From Pseudoxanthomonas mexicana (GTDB lineage: Bacteria; Pseudomonadota; Gammaproteobacteria; Xanthomonadales; Xanthomonadaceae), in assembly GCF_010093385.1 (NCBI RefSeq), contig NZ_PDWV01000003.1, positions 1-64,000 of the forward strand: a stretch of DNA of 64,000 nt. Direction: 5' to 3'. The position numbers and the translations under genes are program-made. A model generated the notes under the pieces. It worked only from the letters and a program-made list of their open reading frames with translations. It searched no databases and had not been told where the DNA came from. Numbering within the stretch: position 1 is the first letter of the stretch; each line of letters begins with the position of its first letter. Positions 28,949 to 36,892 of the stretch are shown here, piece by piece.

Positions 28949-30042
28949 GACGCGTGCGCCAGCACGCTGTCCACGATGCGCCTGGATGGCCCGTCAGCAC
29001 GCAGCGGCATGCAATTCCTCCGAAGCGCCCGATGCTTGCCGTCGCGCACGAACGCGGCCACCCCCTCATGGACGTCCGCCTCCATGATGGCATTGGCACC
29101 CAGGCCGTCGGCACGCTCCGTGCGAGGCCGCATGATGATGGTGGGCACTCCTAGCGCAGCCAACTCCTCCTGATTGGACCCGCCATCGGTCAACACACAA
29201 TCCGATGCTGCGGCGAGACTCAGGAACGCCACGTACCCCATCCGAGGGTGCAGGATGACGTTCGGCGCTTGATCGAGACACTGCATCAAGGAGAGTTGCG
29301 ACAACCGCTTACGTGTCGCCGGATGGAGCACGAAATGGACCTCCATAACCTCCGCAACAGACACCACCGTCTCAACGAGCGCCGTCAGTCGACCTATATC
29401 GTAAAGATTCTGGAAACGATGGAGGGAGACCACTGCGTAAGAAGCTTTCGCAGGAATGGGCAAAGCCTTCAAGGCGCAGCGCACTGCGTCGAGAATGGTA
29501 TTTCCTTGCGTATCGATGCATTCAACTTTCCGGTATCGCGCCATGTGCTGCATTGCCGACTCGCTTGGACACATCGCCATGTCCGTCATGCGAAAAACGA
29601 GCCGCCTGCAGATCTCTTCAGGAAACGGATCCAGCACCTTTCCAGACGTCAAGCCGCTTTCCAGATGGACGACGCGCGCACCTACGGACCGTGCAGCCGC
29701 CGCACCAACAAGCGTGGACAGCGTGTCGCCATGCACGAGCACAAAAACATTGGAGCCACGTTTGTTCCAGCGCCGCAGAAACTTACGAACACCCAGGAAC
29801 GCACCTGGCAACCACGCCATCAGGCCCCAGATGGAATCGCGCTCGGTCGATGACATTGCGAAGTCAGGAGATGCTCGTATACCGAACTCGGCGACCAGGT
29901 CATCCATGGTTTCCTTATGCTGACCGGTCATCAACAGCTTAACCTCGCAGGCGCGCGACTCGCATTCCAGTATTACGGGCGCAACCTTGATGAGCTGAGC
30001 CCTTGTGCCGACTACGAAAACGAGAACTTGCACCTCAGGCAT
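28945..30042 (-). CDS. UDP-GlcNAc 2-epimerase-like sugar-nucleotide enzyme (WecB family)
   Basis: 365 residues from the ATG at 30042, which overlaps the GT2 gene by eight bases. The family fold is shown by GTRAQLIKVAPVI, VLVHGDTLSTL, HLESGL, FPEEICRRLVFRMTD and LTDGGSNQEELAALGVP. WecB-type enzymes convert UDP-GlcNAc to UDP-ManNAc; others hydrolyse the same substrates. Several otherwise conserved positions differ (SLHRFQN in place of HRREN, ESGLTS in place of EAGLRT), so substrate or reaction may differ. It is flanked by a glycosyltransferase and a flippase-like gene in one operon. Confidence 0.85.
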   Translation of the reverse strand: MPEVQVLVFVVGTRAQLIKVAPVILECESRACEVKLLMTGQHKETMDDLVAEFGIRASPDFAMSSTERDSIWGLMAWLPGAFLGVRKFLRRWNKRGSNVFVLVHGDTLSTLVGAAAARSVGARVVHLESGLTSGKVLDPFPEEICRRLVFRMTDMAMCPSESAMQHMARYRKVECIDTQGNTILDAVRCALKALPIPAKASYAVVSLHRFQNLYDIGRLTALVETVVSVAEVMEVHFVLHPATRKRLSQLSLMQCLDQAPNVILHPRMGYVAFLSLAAASDCVLTDGGSNQEELAALGVPTIIMRPRTERADGLGANAIMEADVHEGVAAFVRDGKHRALRRNCMPLRADGPSRRIVDSVLAHAS

Positions 30043-30886
30043 CACGCTTGTAAGTGAGACTGGTGATTTGCTCCGATACCAGTCCAATCAAAAAAATAAT
30101 CACTGCCGCACTGAACAGCAACACGCTCATGTTGGTGAAGCGACCCTGCGTTACGTAAGTCCAAGCGTAGTAGCCCAGCCCAATCAAGAAGAATGAGACG
30201 GATGCCGGTGCAAACAGCTTGAGCGGAGAGTACAAGGTAGCGATCTTGAAGATAATCAACAGGAATCGCACCCCGTCCCGAAGGGGCCGGATGTGGCTGC
30301 GACCAATGCGCTTCGCCACCGGAATGGGGATATAGGCCACGGGATAGGCACTGCGGAAGAACGCCATCGTGCTCGTCGTGGGGTAGGAGAATCCGTTGGG
30401 TAGCAAATGCAGGAACTCCTTGAACTTGTCCGCCCGTACCGCACGGAAACCCGAGGTAAGGTCCTTCACCGCAAAGCCGGTCATCCGCGAGGCCAACCAG
30501 TTGTAGAAGGTGTTGGCCAAGCCGCGGCTCACGCCCGCCTGTCCGCCCCAGTCACGTGCGCCCACGACCATGTCGTAGCCCTCATCCAGCTTCTGCAGAA
30601 GACGAGGGATGCAGGACGCATCGTGCTGGCCATCAGCGTCCATGAACACGATCACGTCCCCCGTCGCCGCACGGGCGCCACGCTTGATCGCTGCGCCGTT
30701 ACCCATCGAGTACGGCGAGCGGATAACGCGGGCACCGAGAGCAGCGGCCAGCCCAGGCGTGTCGTCGCTTGAGCCGTCGTCGACCACGATCAGCTCGACC
30801 CCGGGCATGACCGATCGCACCCCCTCGAGCGTACGCGGCAAGCCGCCCGCCTCGTTCTTCGCCGGCAGAACCACACTGACCTTCAT
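30035..30886 (-). CDS. Glycosyltransferase family 2 (DPM1/GtrB-like)
   Basis: 283 residues from the ATG at 30886, set by GGGG five bases upstream (a GTG at 30892 adds two residues). The GT-A domain shows VVLPAKNEAGG, VVDDGSSDDT and FMDADGQHD; two C-terminal membrane helices follow (about 220-245 and 255-275). This is the layout of polyprenyl-phosphate glycosyltransferases. First gene of the operon with the epimerase and the flippase-like gene, so it may load the lipid carrier for the surface or pilin glycan. Confidence 0.9.
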   Translation of the reverse strand: MKVSVVLPAKNEAGGLPRTLEGVRSVMPGVELIVVDDGSSDDTPGLAAALGARVIRSPYSMGNGAAIKRGARAATGDVIVFMDADGQHDASCIPRLLQKLDEGYDMVVGARDWGGQAGVSRGLANTFYNWLASRMTGFAVKDLTSGFRAVRADKFKEFLHLLPNGFSYPTTSTMAFFRSAYPVAYIPIPVAKRIGRSHIRPLRDGVRFLLIIFKIATLYSPLKLFAPASVSFFLIGLGYYAWTYVTQGRFTNMSVLLFSAAVIIFLIGLVSEQITSLTYKRDA

Positions 30887-31049
30887 CGACACCCCGCGCT
30901 GTTGCCCCTACTCAGCTTACTGCATCCGCCGCGCGGGGCTGCCCAAGCTCGCATGTAGCGTGCCGCGCTGCGTCAGCTTGTGACCTACGCACGCTCTGGA
31001 ACCGACCCACCCCTCGCTCCGGTCCTCGACCTTGAAGTAAAGTCACTCA

Positions 31050-31065
31050 TGGCCCGGATCTTGCT
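31050..31065 (+). promoter_or_regulatory. Candidate sigma-54 promoter of pilB
   Basis: TGGCCCGGATCTTGCT fits the -24/-12 pattern with one mismatch in the -24 box and correct GG-GC spacing. The predicted start near 31075 lies 28 bases before the pilB ATG. Confidence 0.65.
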
Positions 31066-31102
31066 GCACTGTGGGCCGTACCCCCGTTGCACGGACACTC
31101 CC

Positions 31103-32845
31103 ATGAACGCCGTCACCTCCCCCACCCCCAATCTCGTCGGCATCACCGGAATAGCCCGCCGCCTGGTCCAGGACGGCGCGATGGACGAAGCCACCGCCCG
31201 CAGCGCGATGGCCAACGCCTCCGAGGCCAAGGTGCCATTGGCGCAGTGGGTGGCGGAGAAGCGGCTGGTGGCCCCGGCCCACCTGGCCGCCGCCAACGCC
31301 ATCGAATTCGGCATGCCACTGATCGATGTCACCGCGTTCGACCCCGCCCATCACGCCGTCAAGCTGGTCAGCGAGGAGCTGATCCAGAAGCACCAGGTGC
31401 TGCCGCTGTTCAAGCGCGGCGGCAAGCTGTTCGTCGGCACCAGCAATCCCACCCAGACCGCGGCCCTGACGGAGATCCAGTTCCACACCAACCTGGTGGT
31501 GGAACCCGTGCTGGTCGACGAGGACCAGCTGCGTCGCACCCTGGACCAGTGGCTCAACGCCGCCAGCAACCTGTCTGGCAGCTTCGGCGGCGACGACGAC
31601 GAGGGCCTGGACAACCTGGAGGTGGGCACCGACGACGACATGGGTGCCGGCAGCGACAGCGCCGTCGACGCCAAGGGCGACGACACCCCGGTGGTCAAGT
31701 TCGTCAACAAGGTGCTGGTGGACGCCATCAAGCGCGGCGCGTCGGACATCCACTTCGAACCCTACGAGACCGACTACCGCGTACGCCTGCGCATCGACGG
31801 CATCCTCAAGCAGGTGGCCAAGGCGCCGGTGAAGCTGAGCTCGCGCATCGCCGCGCGCCTGAAGGTGATGTCGCAGCTGGACATCGCCGAGAAGCGCGTG
31901 CCGCAGGACGGCCGCATCAAGCTGAACCTGTCCAAGACCAAGCAGATCGACTTCCGTGTCAGCACCCTGCCCACGCTGTTCGGCGAGAAGATCGTGCTGC
32001 GCATCCTGGACGGCAGCGCCGCCAAGCTGGGCATCGACAAGCTGGGTTACGAGCCGGACCAGCAGAAGCTGTTCGAAGAGGCCATCCAGAAGCCCTACGG
32101 CATGGTGCTGGTCACCGGCCCCACCGGCTCGGGCAAGACCGTGTCGCTGTACACGGCGCTGGGCATCCTGAACGACGAGGTCCGCAACATCTCCACTGTC
32201 GAGGACCCGGTGGAAATCCGCCTGCCCGGCGTGAACCAGGTGCAGCAGAACACCAAGCGCGGCATGACCTTCGCCGCGGCCCTGCGCAGCTTCCTGCGCC
32301 AGGACCCGGACATCATCATGGTCGGCGAAATCCGCGACCTGGAAACCGCCGAGATCGCCATCAAGGCCGCCCAGACCGGCCACATGGTGCTGTCCACCCT
32401 GCACACCAACGACGCCCCGCAGACCATCGCGCGTCTGATGAACATGGGCATCGCCCCGTACAACATCACCAGCTCGGTGACCCTGGTGATCGCCCAGCGC
32501 CTGGCGCGGCGGCTGTGCCCCAAGTGCAAGAAACCGGTCGAACTGCCCAAGCCCGCCCTGCTGGCCGAAGGCTTCACCGAGGCCGAGATCGACGCCGGCT
32601 TCACCCTGTACGACGCGGTCGGCTGCGACGAGTGCACCGAGGGCTACAAGGGCCGGACCGGCATCTACCAGGTCATGCCGATGTCGGATGAGATCCAGGC
32701 CATCGTGCTGGAAGGTGGCAACGCCATGCAGATCGCCGCCGTCGCCCAGAAGGCCGGCATCCGCGACCTGCGCCAGTCCGCACTGATGAAGGTCCGCAAC
32801 GGCGTCACCAGCCTGGCCGAGATCAACCGCGTCACCAAGGACTGA
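31103..32845 (+). CDS. pilB: Type IV pilus assembly ATPase PilB
   Basis: 580-residue hexameric motor that powers pilin polymerisation at the inner-membrane base. N-terminal MshEN-like domain (about 1-160), then an acidic linker (GDDDEGLDNLEVGTDDD), then the ATPase with Walker A GPTGSGKT near 338, Asp box, Walker B-like region and His box (STLHTND). A tetracysteine zinc site, CPKC and CDEC, lies near 472 and 510. The ATG at 31103 matches the family start. pilC follows on the same strand. Confidence 0.97.
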   Translation: MNAVTSPTPNLVGITGIARRLVQDGAMDEATARSAMANASEAKVPLAQWVAEKRLVAPAHLAAANAIEFGMPLIDVTAFDPAHHAVKLVSEELIQKHQVLPLFKRGGKLFVGTSNPTQTAALTEIQFHTNLVVEPVLVDEDQLRRTLDQWLNAASNLSGSFGGDDDEGLDNLEVGTDDDMGAGSDSAVDAKGDDTPVVKFVNKVLVDAIKRGASDIHFEPYETDYRVRLRIDGILKQVAKAPVKLSSRIAARLKVMSQLDIAEKRVPQDGRIKLNLSKTKQIDFRVSTLPTLFGEKIVLRILDGSAAKLGIDKLGYEPDQQKLFEEAIQKPYGMVLVTGPTGSGKTVSLYTALGILNDEVRNISTVEDPVEIRLPGVNQVQQNTKRGMTFAAALRSFLRQDPDIIMVGEIRDLETAEIAIKAAQTGHMVLSTLHTNDAPQTIARLMNMGIAPYNITSSVTLVIAQRLARRLCPKCKKPVELPKPALLAEGFTEAEIDAGFTLYDAVGCDECTEGYKGRTGIYQVMPMSDEIQAIVLEGGNAMQIAAVAQKAGIRDLRQSALMKVRNGVTSLAEINRVTKD

Positions 32846-33068
32846 GGCCGGCGTCCTCCGGACGGTCGCGCCGCCATTGGGGCGCCCACGCCATGAGCGG
32901 TATCGGGCGCCTCGATCCGTCCAGGGTGGTGCGGCCGGCGCGCCTCCGCCTTGTGCATATCACCGAAACCCGGCCCCCGTCACAGGCGGGGTGCTTCCCT
33001 CCACGCCATAACCGGCTACCATGGGTGGAGACAGTCCGGGTGGGGAAAGCCGGACAGGGGAAAACCGA

Positions 33069-34325
33069 ATGGCCGTCACTCGTTCCGCCGTCAAGAAAGC
33101 GCCCGCGCCCGTCCGCGAGAACCCGCTGAACCTGTTCGTCTGGGAAGGCACCGACAAGCGCGGCGTCAAGATGAAGGGCGAGCAGTCGTCCAAGAACGCC
33201 AACTTCCTGCGCGCGGAACTGCGCAAGCAGGGCATCACGCCCACTGTGGTCAAGGTAAAGCCGAAGCCGCTGTTCGGCTCGGCGGGCAAAACCATCACAC
33301 CGAAGGAAATCGCCTTCTTCAGTCGCCAGCTGGCGACGATGATGAAGTCCGGCGTGCCGATCGTGACGTCCCTGGAGATCATCGAGGGCGGACAGAAGAA
33401 CGTCCGGATGAAGAAGTTGGTGGAGGAGATCCGCTACGACATCGAGAGTGGCTCGTCGCTGTCGGAGGCCATTGGCAAACATCCAGTCCAGTTTGACGAG
33501 CTGTACCGCAATCTGGTCCGCGCCGGCGAGAGCGCGGGCGTGCTGGAAACCGTGCTGGACACCATCGCCAGCTACAAGGAAAACATCGAGACCCTCAAGG
33601 GCAAGATCAAGAAGGCGCTGTTTTACCCCGCCGTCGTGATCGCCGTCGCCATCTTGGTCAGTGCCATCCTGCTGATCTTCGTGGTGCCGCAGTTCGAAGG
33701 GGTGTTCAAGCAGTTTGGCGCCGATCTGCCTGCATTCACCAAACTGATCGTGGCGGCGTCCCGATTCATGGTGTCGTACTGGTGGGCGGTATTCGGCACC
33801 TTGTTTGCGGTCGTTTTTGGCTTCCTATTCTTCAAGAAGCGGTCAGTCGCCCTCCAGCACTTTCTGGACCGGGCGGTGCTGAAGATCCCGGTGGTCGGCC
33901 AGATCATGCACAACTCCTCCATTGCCCGTTTTTCCCGGACACTGGCGGTGACCTTCAAGGCCGGCGTGCCGCTGGTGGAGGCGCTGGACACGGTGGCCGG
34001 TGCCACCGGCAACACCGTCTACGAGAAGGCCGTATACCGTGTGCGTGACGACGTGGCAGTGGGCTATCCGCTGAACATGTCGATGAAGCAGGTCAATCTG
34101 TTCCCGCACATGGTCATCCAGATGACCGCTATCGGCGAAGAGGCCGGCGCGCTGGACGCCATGTTGTTCAAGGTAGCCGAGTACTACGAAGAAGAGGTCA
34201 ACAACGCGGTGGATGCGCTGTCCAGTCTCATCGAACCGATGATCATGATCTTCATCGGCGGCGTGGTCGGTGCGATGGTGGTCGGCATGTACCTGCCCAT
34301 CTTCAAACTCGCCGCCGCGATTTAA
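33069..34325 (+). CDS. pilC: Type IV pilus inner-membrane platform protein PilC
   Basis: 418 residues with two T2SF (GspF) domains, each with a conserved helical block (FFSRQLATMMKSGVPIVTSL and FSRTLAVTFKAGVPLVEALD), and three membrane helices near 185, 240 and 390. It couples PilB motor motion to pilin assembly. The start at 33069 is supported by CAGGGGAAAA upstream. The 223-base gap after pilB shows no other gene. Confidence 0.97.
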   Translation: MAVTRSAVKKAPAPVRENPLNLFVWEGTDKRGVKMKGEQSSKNANFLRAELRKQGITPTVVKVKPKPLFGSAGKTITPKEIAFFSRQLATMMKSGVPIVTSLEIIEGGQKNVRMKKLVEEIRYDIESGSSLSEAIGKHPVQFDELYRNLVRAGESAGVLETVLDTIASYKENIETLKGKIKKALFYPAVVIAVAILVSAILLIFVVPQFEGVFKQFGADLPAFTKLIVAASRFMVSYWWAVFGTLFAVVFGFLFFKKRSVALQHFLDRAVLKIPVVGQIMHNSSIARFSRTLAVTFKAGVPLVEALDTVAGATGNTVYEKAVYRVRDDVAVGYPLNMSMKQVNLFPHMVIQMTAIGEEAGALDAMLFKVAEYYEEEVNNAVDALSSLIEPMIMIFIGGVVGAMVVGMYLPIFKLAAAI

Positions 34326-34334
34326 AATCGTTCG

Positions 34335-35198
34335 ATGGCATTCCTGGATCAGCACCCCGAATTGGGGTACCCGGTGGTGGCAGGCTTGGGCCTGCTGGTG
34401 GGCAGCTTCCTCAACGTGGTCATCCTGCGGCTGCCGCGACGGCTGGAGTGGGAGTGGAAGCGCGACGCGCGCGAGGTGCTGGAGGAGCCGGAGATCTACG
34501 ATCCCCCGCCGCCCGGCATCGTGGTGGAGCGCTCGCACTGCCCCCACTGCAAGACGCCGCTGTCGTGGTACGAGAACATCCCGCTGTTCAGCTGGCTGGT
34601 GCTGCGCGGCAAGTGCCGCCACTGCAAGGCCCCCATCTCGCCGCAGTATCCGCTGGTTGAGCTGCTGACCGCGCTGCTGGCGATGGCCTCGGTCTGGCGC
34701 TTCGGCTTCGGCTGGCAGGGGTTCGGTGCGGCCCTCTTCAGCTGCTACCTGGTGGCACTGAGCGGCATCGACCTGCGCACGCGCCTGCTGCCCGACCAGC
34801 TGACGCTGCCGCTGATGTGGCTGGGCCTGATCGGCAGTCTGGACAACCTGTACATGCCGGCCAAGCCGGCGCTGCTGGGCGCGATCGCCGGCTATGTCTC
34901 GCTGTGGCTGGTGTGGTGGCTGTTCAAGCAGATTACCGGCAAGGAAGGCATGGGGCGGGGCGATTTCAAGCTGCTGGCGGCCATCGGCGCCTGGGTGGGA
35001 CTCAACGGCGTGCTGCCGACGCTGCTGTTGTCCTCAGTGGTCGGCGCGGTTATCGGTTCGGTGTGGCTGGCCACGCAGGGCCGCGACCGCGCCACGCCGA
35101 TTCCGTTCGGCCCCTATCTGGCCATCGCCGGCTGGATCGTGTTCTTCTGGGGCCCGCAGATCATCGATGCCTACCTGCGTTTCGCCGGGCTGAAATAG
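34335..35198 (+). CDS. pilD: Prepilin leader peptidase / N-methyltransferase
   Basis: 287-residue membrane aspartic protease that cuts prepilins after Gly and methylates the new N-terminus. The zinc cysteines are at 69, 72, 94 and 97 (CPHC and CRHC). The catalytic Asp residues lie in GIDLRTRLLPDQ and in GMGRGDFKLL. Nine bases separate it from pilC, so the pair is translated together. Confidence 0.97.
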   Translation: MAFLDQHPELGYPVVAGLGLLVGSFLNVVILRLPRRLEWEWKRDAREVLEEPEIYDPPPPGIVVERSHCPHCKTPLSWYENIPLFSWLVLRGKCRHCKAPISPQYPLVELLTALLAMASVWRFGFGWQGFGAALFSCYLVALSGIDLRTRLLPDQLTLPLMWLGLIGSLDNLYMPAKPALLGAIAGYVSLWLVWWLFKQITGKEGMGRGDFKLLAAIGAWVGLNGVLPTLLLSSVVGAVIGSVWLATQGRDRATPIPFGPYLAIAGWIVFFWGPQIIDAYLRFAGLK

Positions 35199-35231
35199 AC
35201 CCCAGGCTCCCCGGCCCGGCATGATCGGCGC

Positions 35232-35849
35232 ATGAGCGACTACTTCATCGGACTGACCGGCGGCATCGCCTCGGGCAAGAGCGCGCTGGAAAAGGCGTTC
35301 GCCAAGCAGGGCGTCGTGGTGGCGGATGCCGACCTGCTCGCGCGCGAGGTGGCCGCCCCGGGCGAACCGGCACTGGCCGCGGTGGTGGAACGGTTCGGGG
35401 GCGACGTGCTGCAGGCCGACGGACAGCTCGACCGCGCGGCGCTGCGGGTGCGCGTATTCGGCGACCCGGACCAGCGGCGCGCACTGGAGGCCATCCTGCA
35501 CCCGGCCATCCGCGCACGGCTGGAGGCGATCTGCCGGGCCGCGCCGGGGCCCTATGCCATCGCCACGGTCCCGCTGCTCACCGAGGGCGGCGGCCGCGCA
35601 GCCTATCCGTGGCTGCACCGCATCCTGGTGGTGGACACTCCCGCTGCCGTGCAGAAGGCGCGGCTGATGCAGCGCGACGGCATCGACGCCACCCTGGCCG
35701 ACCAGATGATGGCCGCGCAGGCCTCGCGCGCGGAGCGGCTGGCGCTGGCCGACGACATCGTCGTCAACGACGGCGACCTGGCCCATCTGCAACGCGCGGC
35801 CGATCAACTGCACGCCCGCTACGTGGCCCTGGCCTCCAGCACGCCGTAG
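35232..35849 (+). CDS. coaE: Dephospho-CoA kinase
   Basis: 205-residue enzyme for the last step of CoA synthesis, with P-loop GGIASGKS at residues 10-17. The pilB-pilC-pilD-coaE order is common in gammaproteobacteria. The stop TAG is part of the GTAG head of a REP element, so the repeat abuts or entered the very end of the gene. Confidence 0.96.
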   Translation: MSDYFIGLTGGIASGKSALEKAFAKQGVVVADADLLAREVAAPGEPALAAVVERFGGDVLQADGQLDRAALRVRVFGDPDQRRALEAILHPAIRARLEAICRAAPGPYAIATVPLLTEGGGRAAYPWLHRILVVDTPAAVQKARLMQRDGIDATLADQMMAAQASRAERLALADDIVVNDGDLAHLQRAADQLHARYVALASSTP

Positions 35850-35919
35850 GAGCGGGCCATGCCCGCGATGCTCTTTCGAGCACGGATGGGAAAGCATCGC
35901 GCCCAAGGGCGCTCCTATA
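35846..35919. repeat. REP dimer 1, left of RAYT gene
   Basis: Left arm GTAGGAGCGGGCCATGCCCG plus CGATGCT; right arm AGCATCGCGCCCAAGGGCGC plus TCCTAT, in inverse orientation. The left arm folds through GCGGGC/GCCCGC, the right through GCGCCC/GGGCGC, so the two arms are different subtypes. Confidence 0.9.
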
Positions 35920-35936
35920 AACCCCTCGCTACACCT

Positions 35937-36012
35937 TGTAGGAGCGGGCCATGCCCGTGATGCTTCTTGTCCACGCGCACCGAAAAGCATCGCACCCCAG
36001 GGCGCTCCTACA
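35937..36012. repeat. REP dimer 2, left of RAYT gene
   Basis: Same two-subtype structure as dimer 1, from TGTAGGAGCGGGCCATGCCC to CAGGGCGCTCCTACA, with a few substitutions. Confidence 0.9.
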
Positions 36013-36030
36013 GACCCCACCACACCACAC

Positions 36031-36106
36031 TGTAGGAGCGGGCCATGCCCGCGATGCTTTTTGCCAACACGCACCGAAGAGCATCGCGCCCTAGGGCGCT
36101 CCTACA
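36031..36106. repeat. REP dimer 3, overlapping the RAYT stop
   Basis: Same structure, from TGTAGGAGCGGGCCATGCCC to CTAGGGCGCTCCTACA. Its right arm supplies the stop codon and last codons of the RAYT gene. Confidence 0.9.
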
Positions 36107-36597
36107 GCGCCTTCGCTCCGATCCCCAATCCACACCGCATTCCAGAACGGGTAGTCGCCCACGCGTTTCACCAGCCCTGCCCTGACGGGATTGGCGACCA
36201 GATAACGCGCGGCTCCCCTCACGTCATCGTCAACGCGTAACAAGCGCTCGTGATAAGCCCGTGCCCAGAGCGCGCCGGTACGCCCCGATTCTTCGTTGTA
36301 GGCACGCGCTGTAGCGGACTTAATCCGATTCATGATCGAGGCAAGATGATCGCCGTCGCCAATCTGGACCAACCAATGCCCGTGGTTCGGCATCAACACC
36401 CACGCCAGCAGTCGCGAATCGCGGCAGACATGGGGGTCGAGATGGCGGCGCGCGGCCGCGCAGGCCGGGGCGAATTCGCTGAAGAAGGATTGGCGCGCCA
36501 GGGTGGTCGCGGTCACTAGGTACGCATGGCCTGGCATATGGACACGATGGCGCCGGAGCGCTCCATGACCGGCGTGCGGGAAGACAAGAGGCGGCAT
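36091..36597 (-). CDS. REP-associated tyrosine transposase (RAYT, Y1/IS200-like)
   Basis: 168 residues. The HUH motif is MPNHGHWL (His72 and His74) and the likely nucleophile is Tyr132 in RYLVANPVRAGLVKRV, the RAYT signature; the family's N-terminal PGHAYLVTATT is present. RAYTs bind and cut single-stranded REP sequences and are thought to spread them. Three REP dimers lie at its 3' side and two or three at its 5' side, the typical self-associated layout. The start is not certain: the ATG at 36597 keeps the upstream LRRHRV residues usual in the family. It ends inside a REP arm. Confidence 0.9.
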   Translation of the reverse strand: MPPLVFPHAGHGALRRHRVHMPGHAYLVTATTLARQSFFSEFAPACAAARRHLDPHVCRDSRLLAWVLMPNHGHWLVQIGDGDHLASIMNRIKSATARAYNEESGRTGALWARAYHERLLRVDDDVRGAARYLVANPVRAGLVKRVGDYPFWNAVWIGDRSEGAVGAP

Positions 36598-36660
36598 GAA
36601 CGCCAGCTTCTTGGCTGGCGTGCGGCACGAACATCAGGGACTGCCGCGCTGAACCGTCAG

Positions 36661-36735
36661 ATTTGGGAGCGGGTCATGCCTGCGACGCTCTTTCACCGAG
36701 GATAAAAAAGCATCGCGCCCGAGGGCGCTCCTACA
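36661..36735. repeat. REP dimer 4, degenerate, right of RAYT gene
   Basis: The left arm has decayed (TTGGGAGCGGGTCATGCCTG) and lost the GTAG head; the right arm GCATCGCGCCCGAGGGCGCT plus CCTACA is intact. Confidence 0.8.
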
Positions 36736-36753
36736 AAGCGCGCCGCACCACCC

Positions 36754-36827
36754 TGTAGGAGCGGGCCATGCCCGCGATGCTCTTCGAGCACCGACGGGAA
36801 AGCATCGCGCCCGAGGGCGCTCCTACA
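36754..36827. repeat. REP dimer 5, right of RAYT gene
   Basis: Intact two-subtype dimer from TGTAGGAGCGGGCCATGCCC to GAGGGCGCTCCTACA. A half copy (TTGTAGGAACCGTGCGCGCG) follows at 36841. Confidence 0.9.
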
Positions 36828-36892
36828 GAGCACCGCCGCATTGTAGGAACCGTGCGCGCGATGCGCGTCGAACGCGGAGCGTCCGCGATGCG

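Noticed and set aside
35846-36827. Regularly spaced repeats considered as a CRISPR array
   Set aside because: The units are inverted palindromic dimers of about 75 bases with two arm subtypes and a RAYT gene in the middle; there are no short spacers or cas genes.
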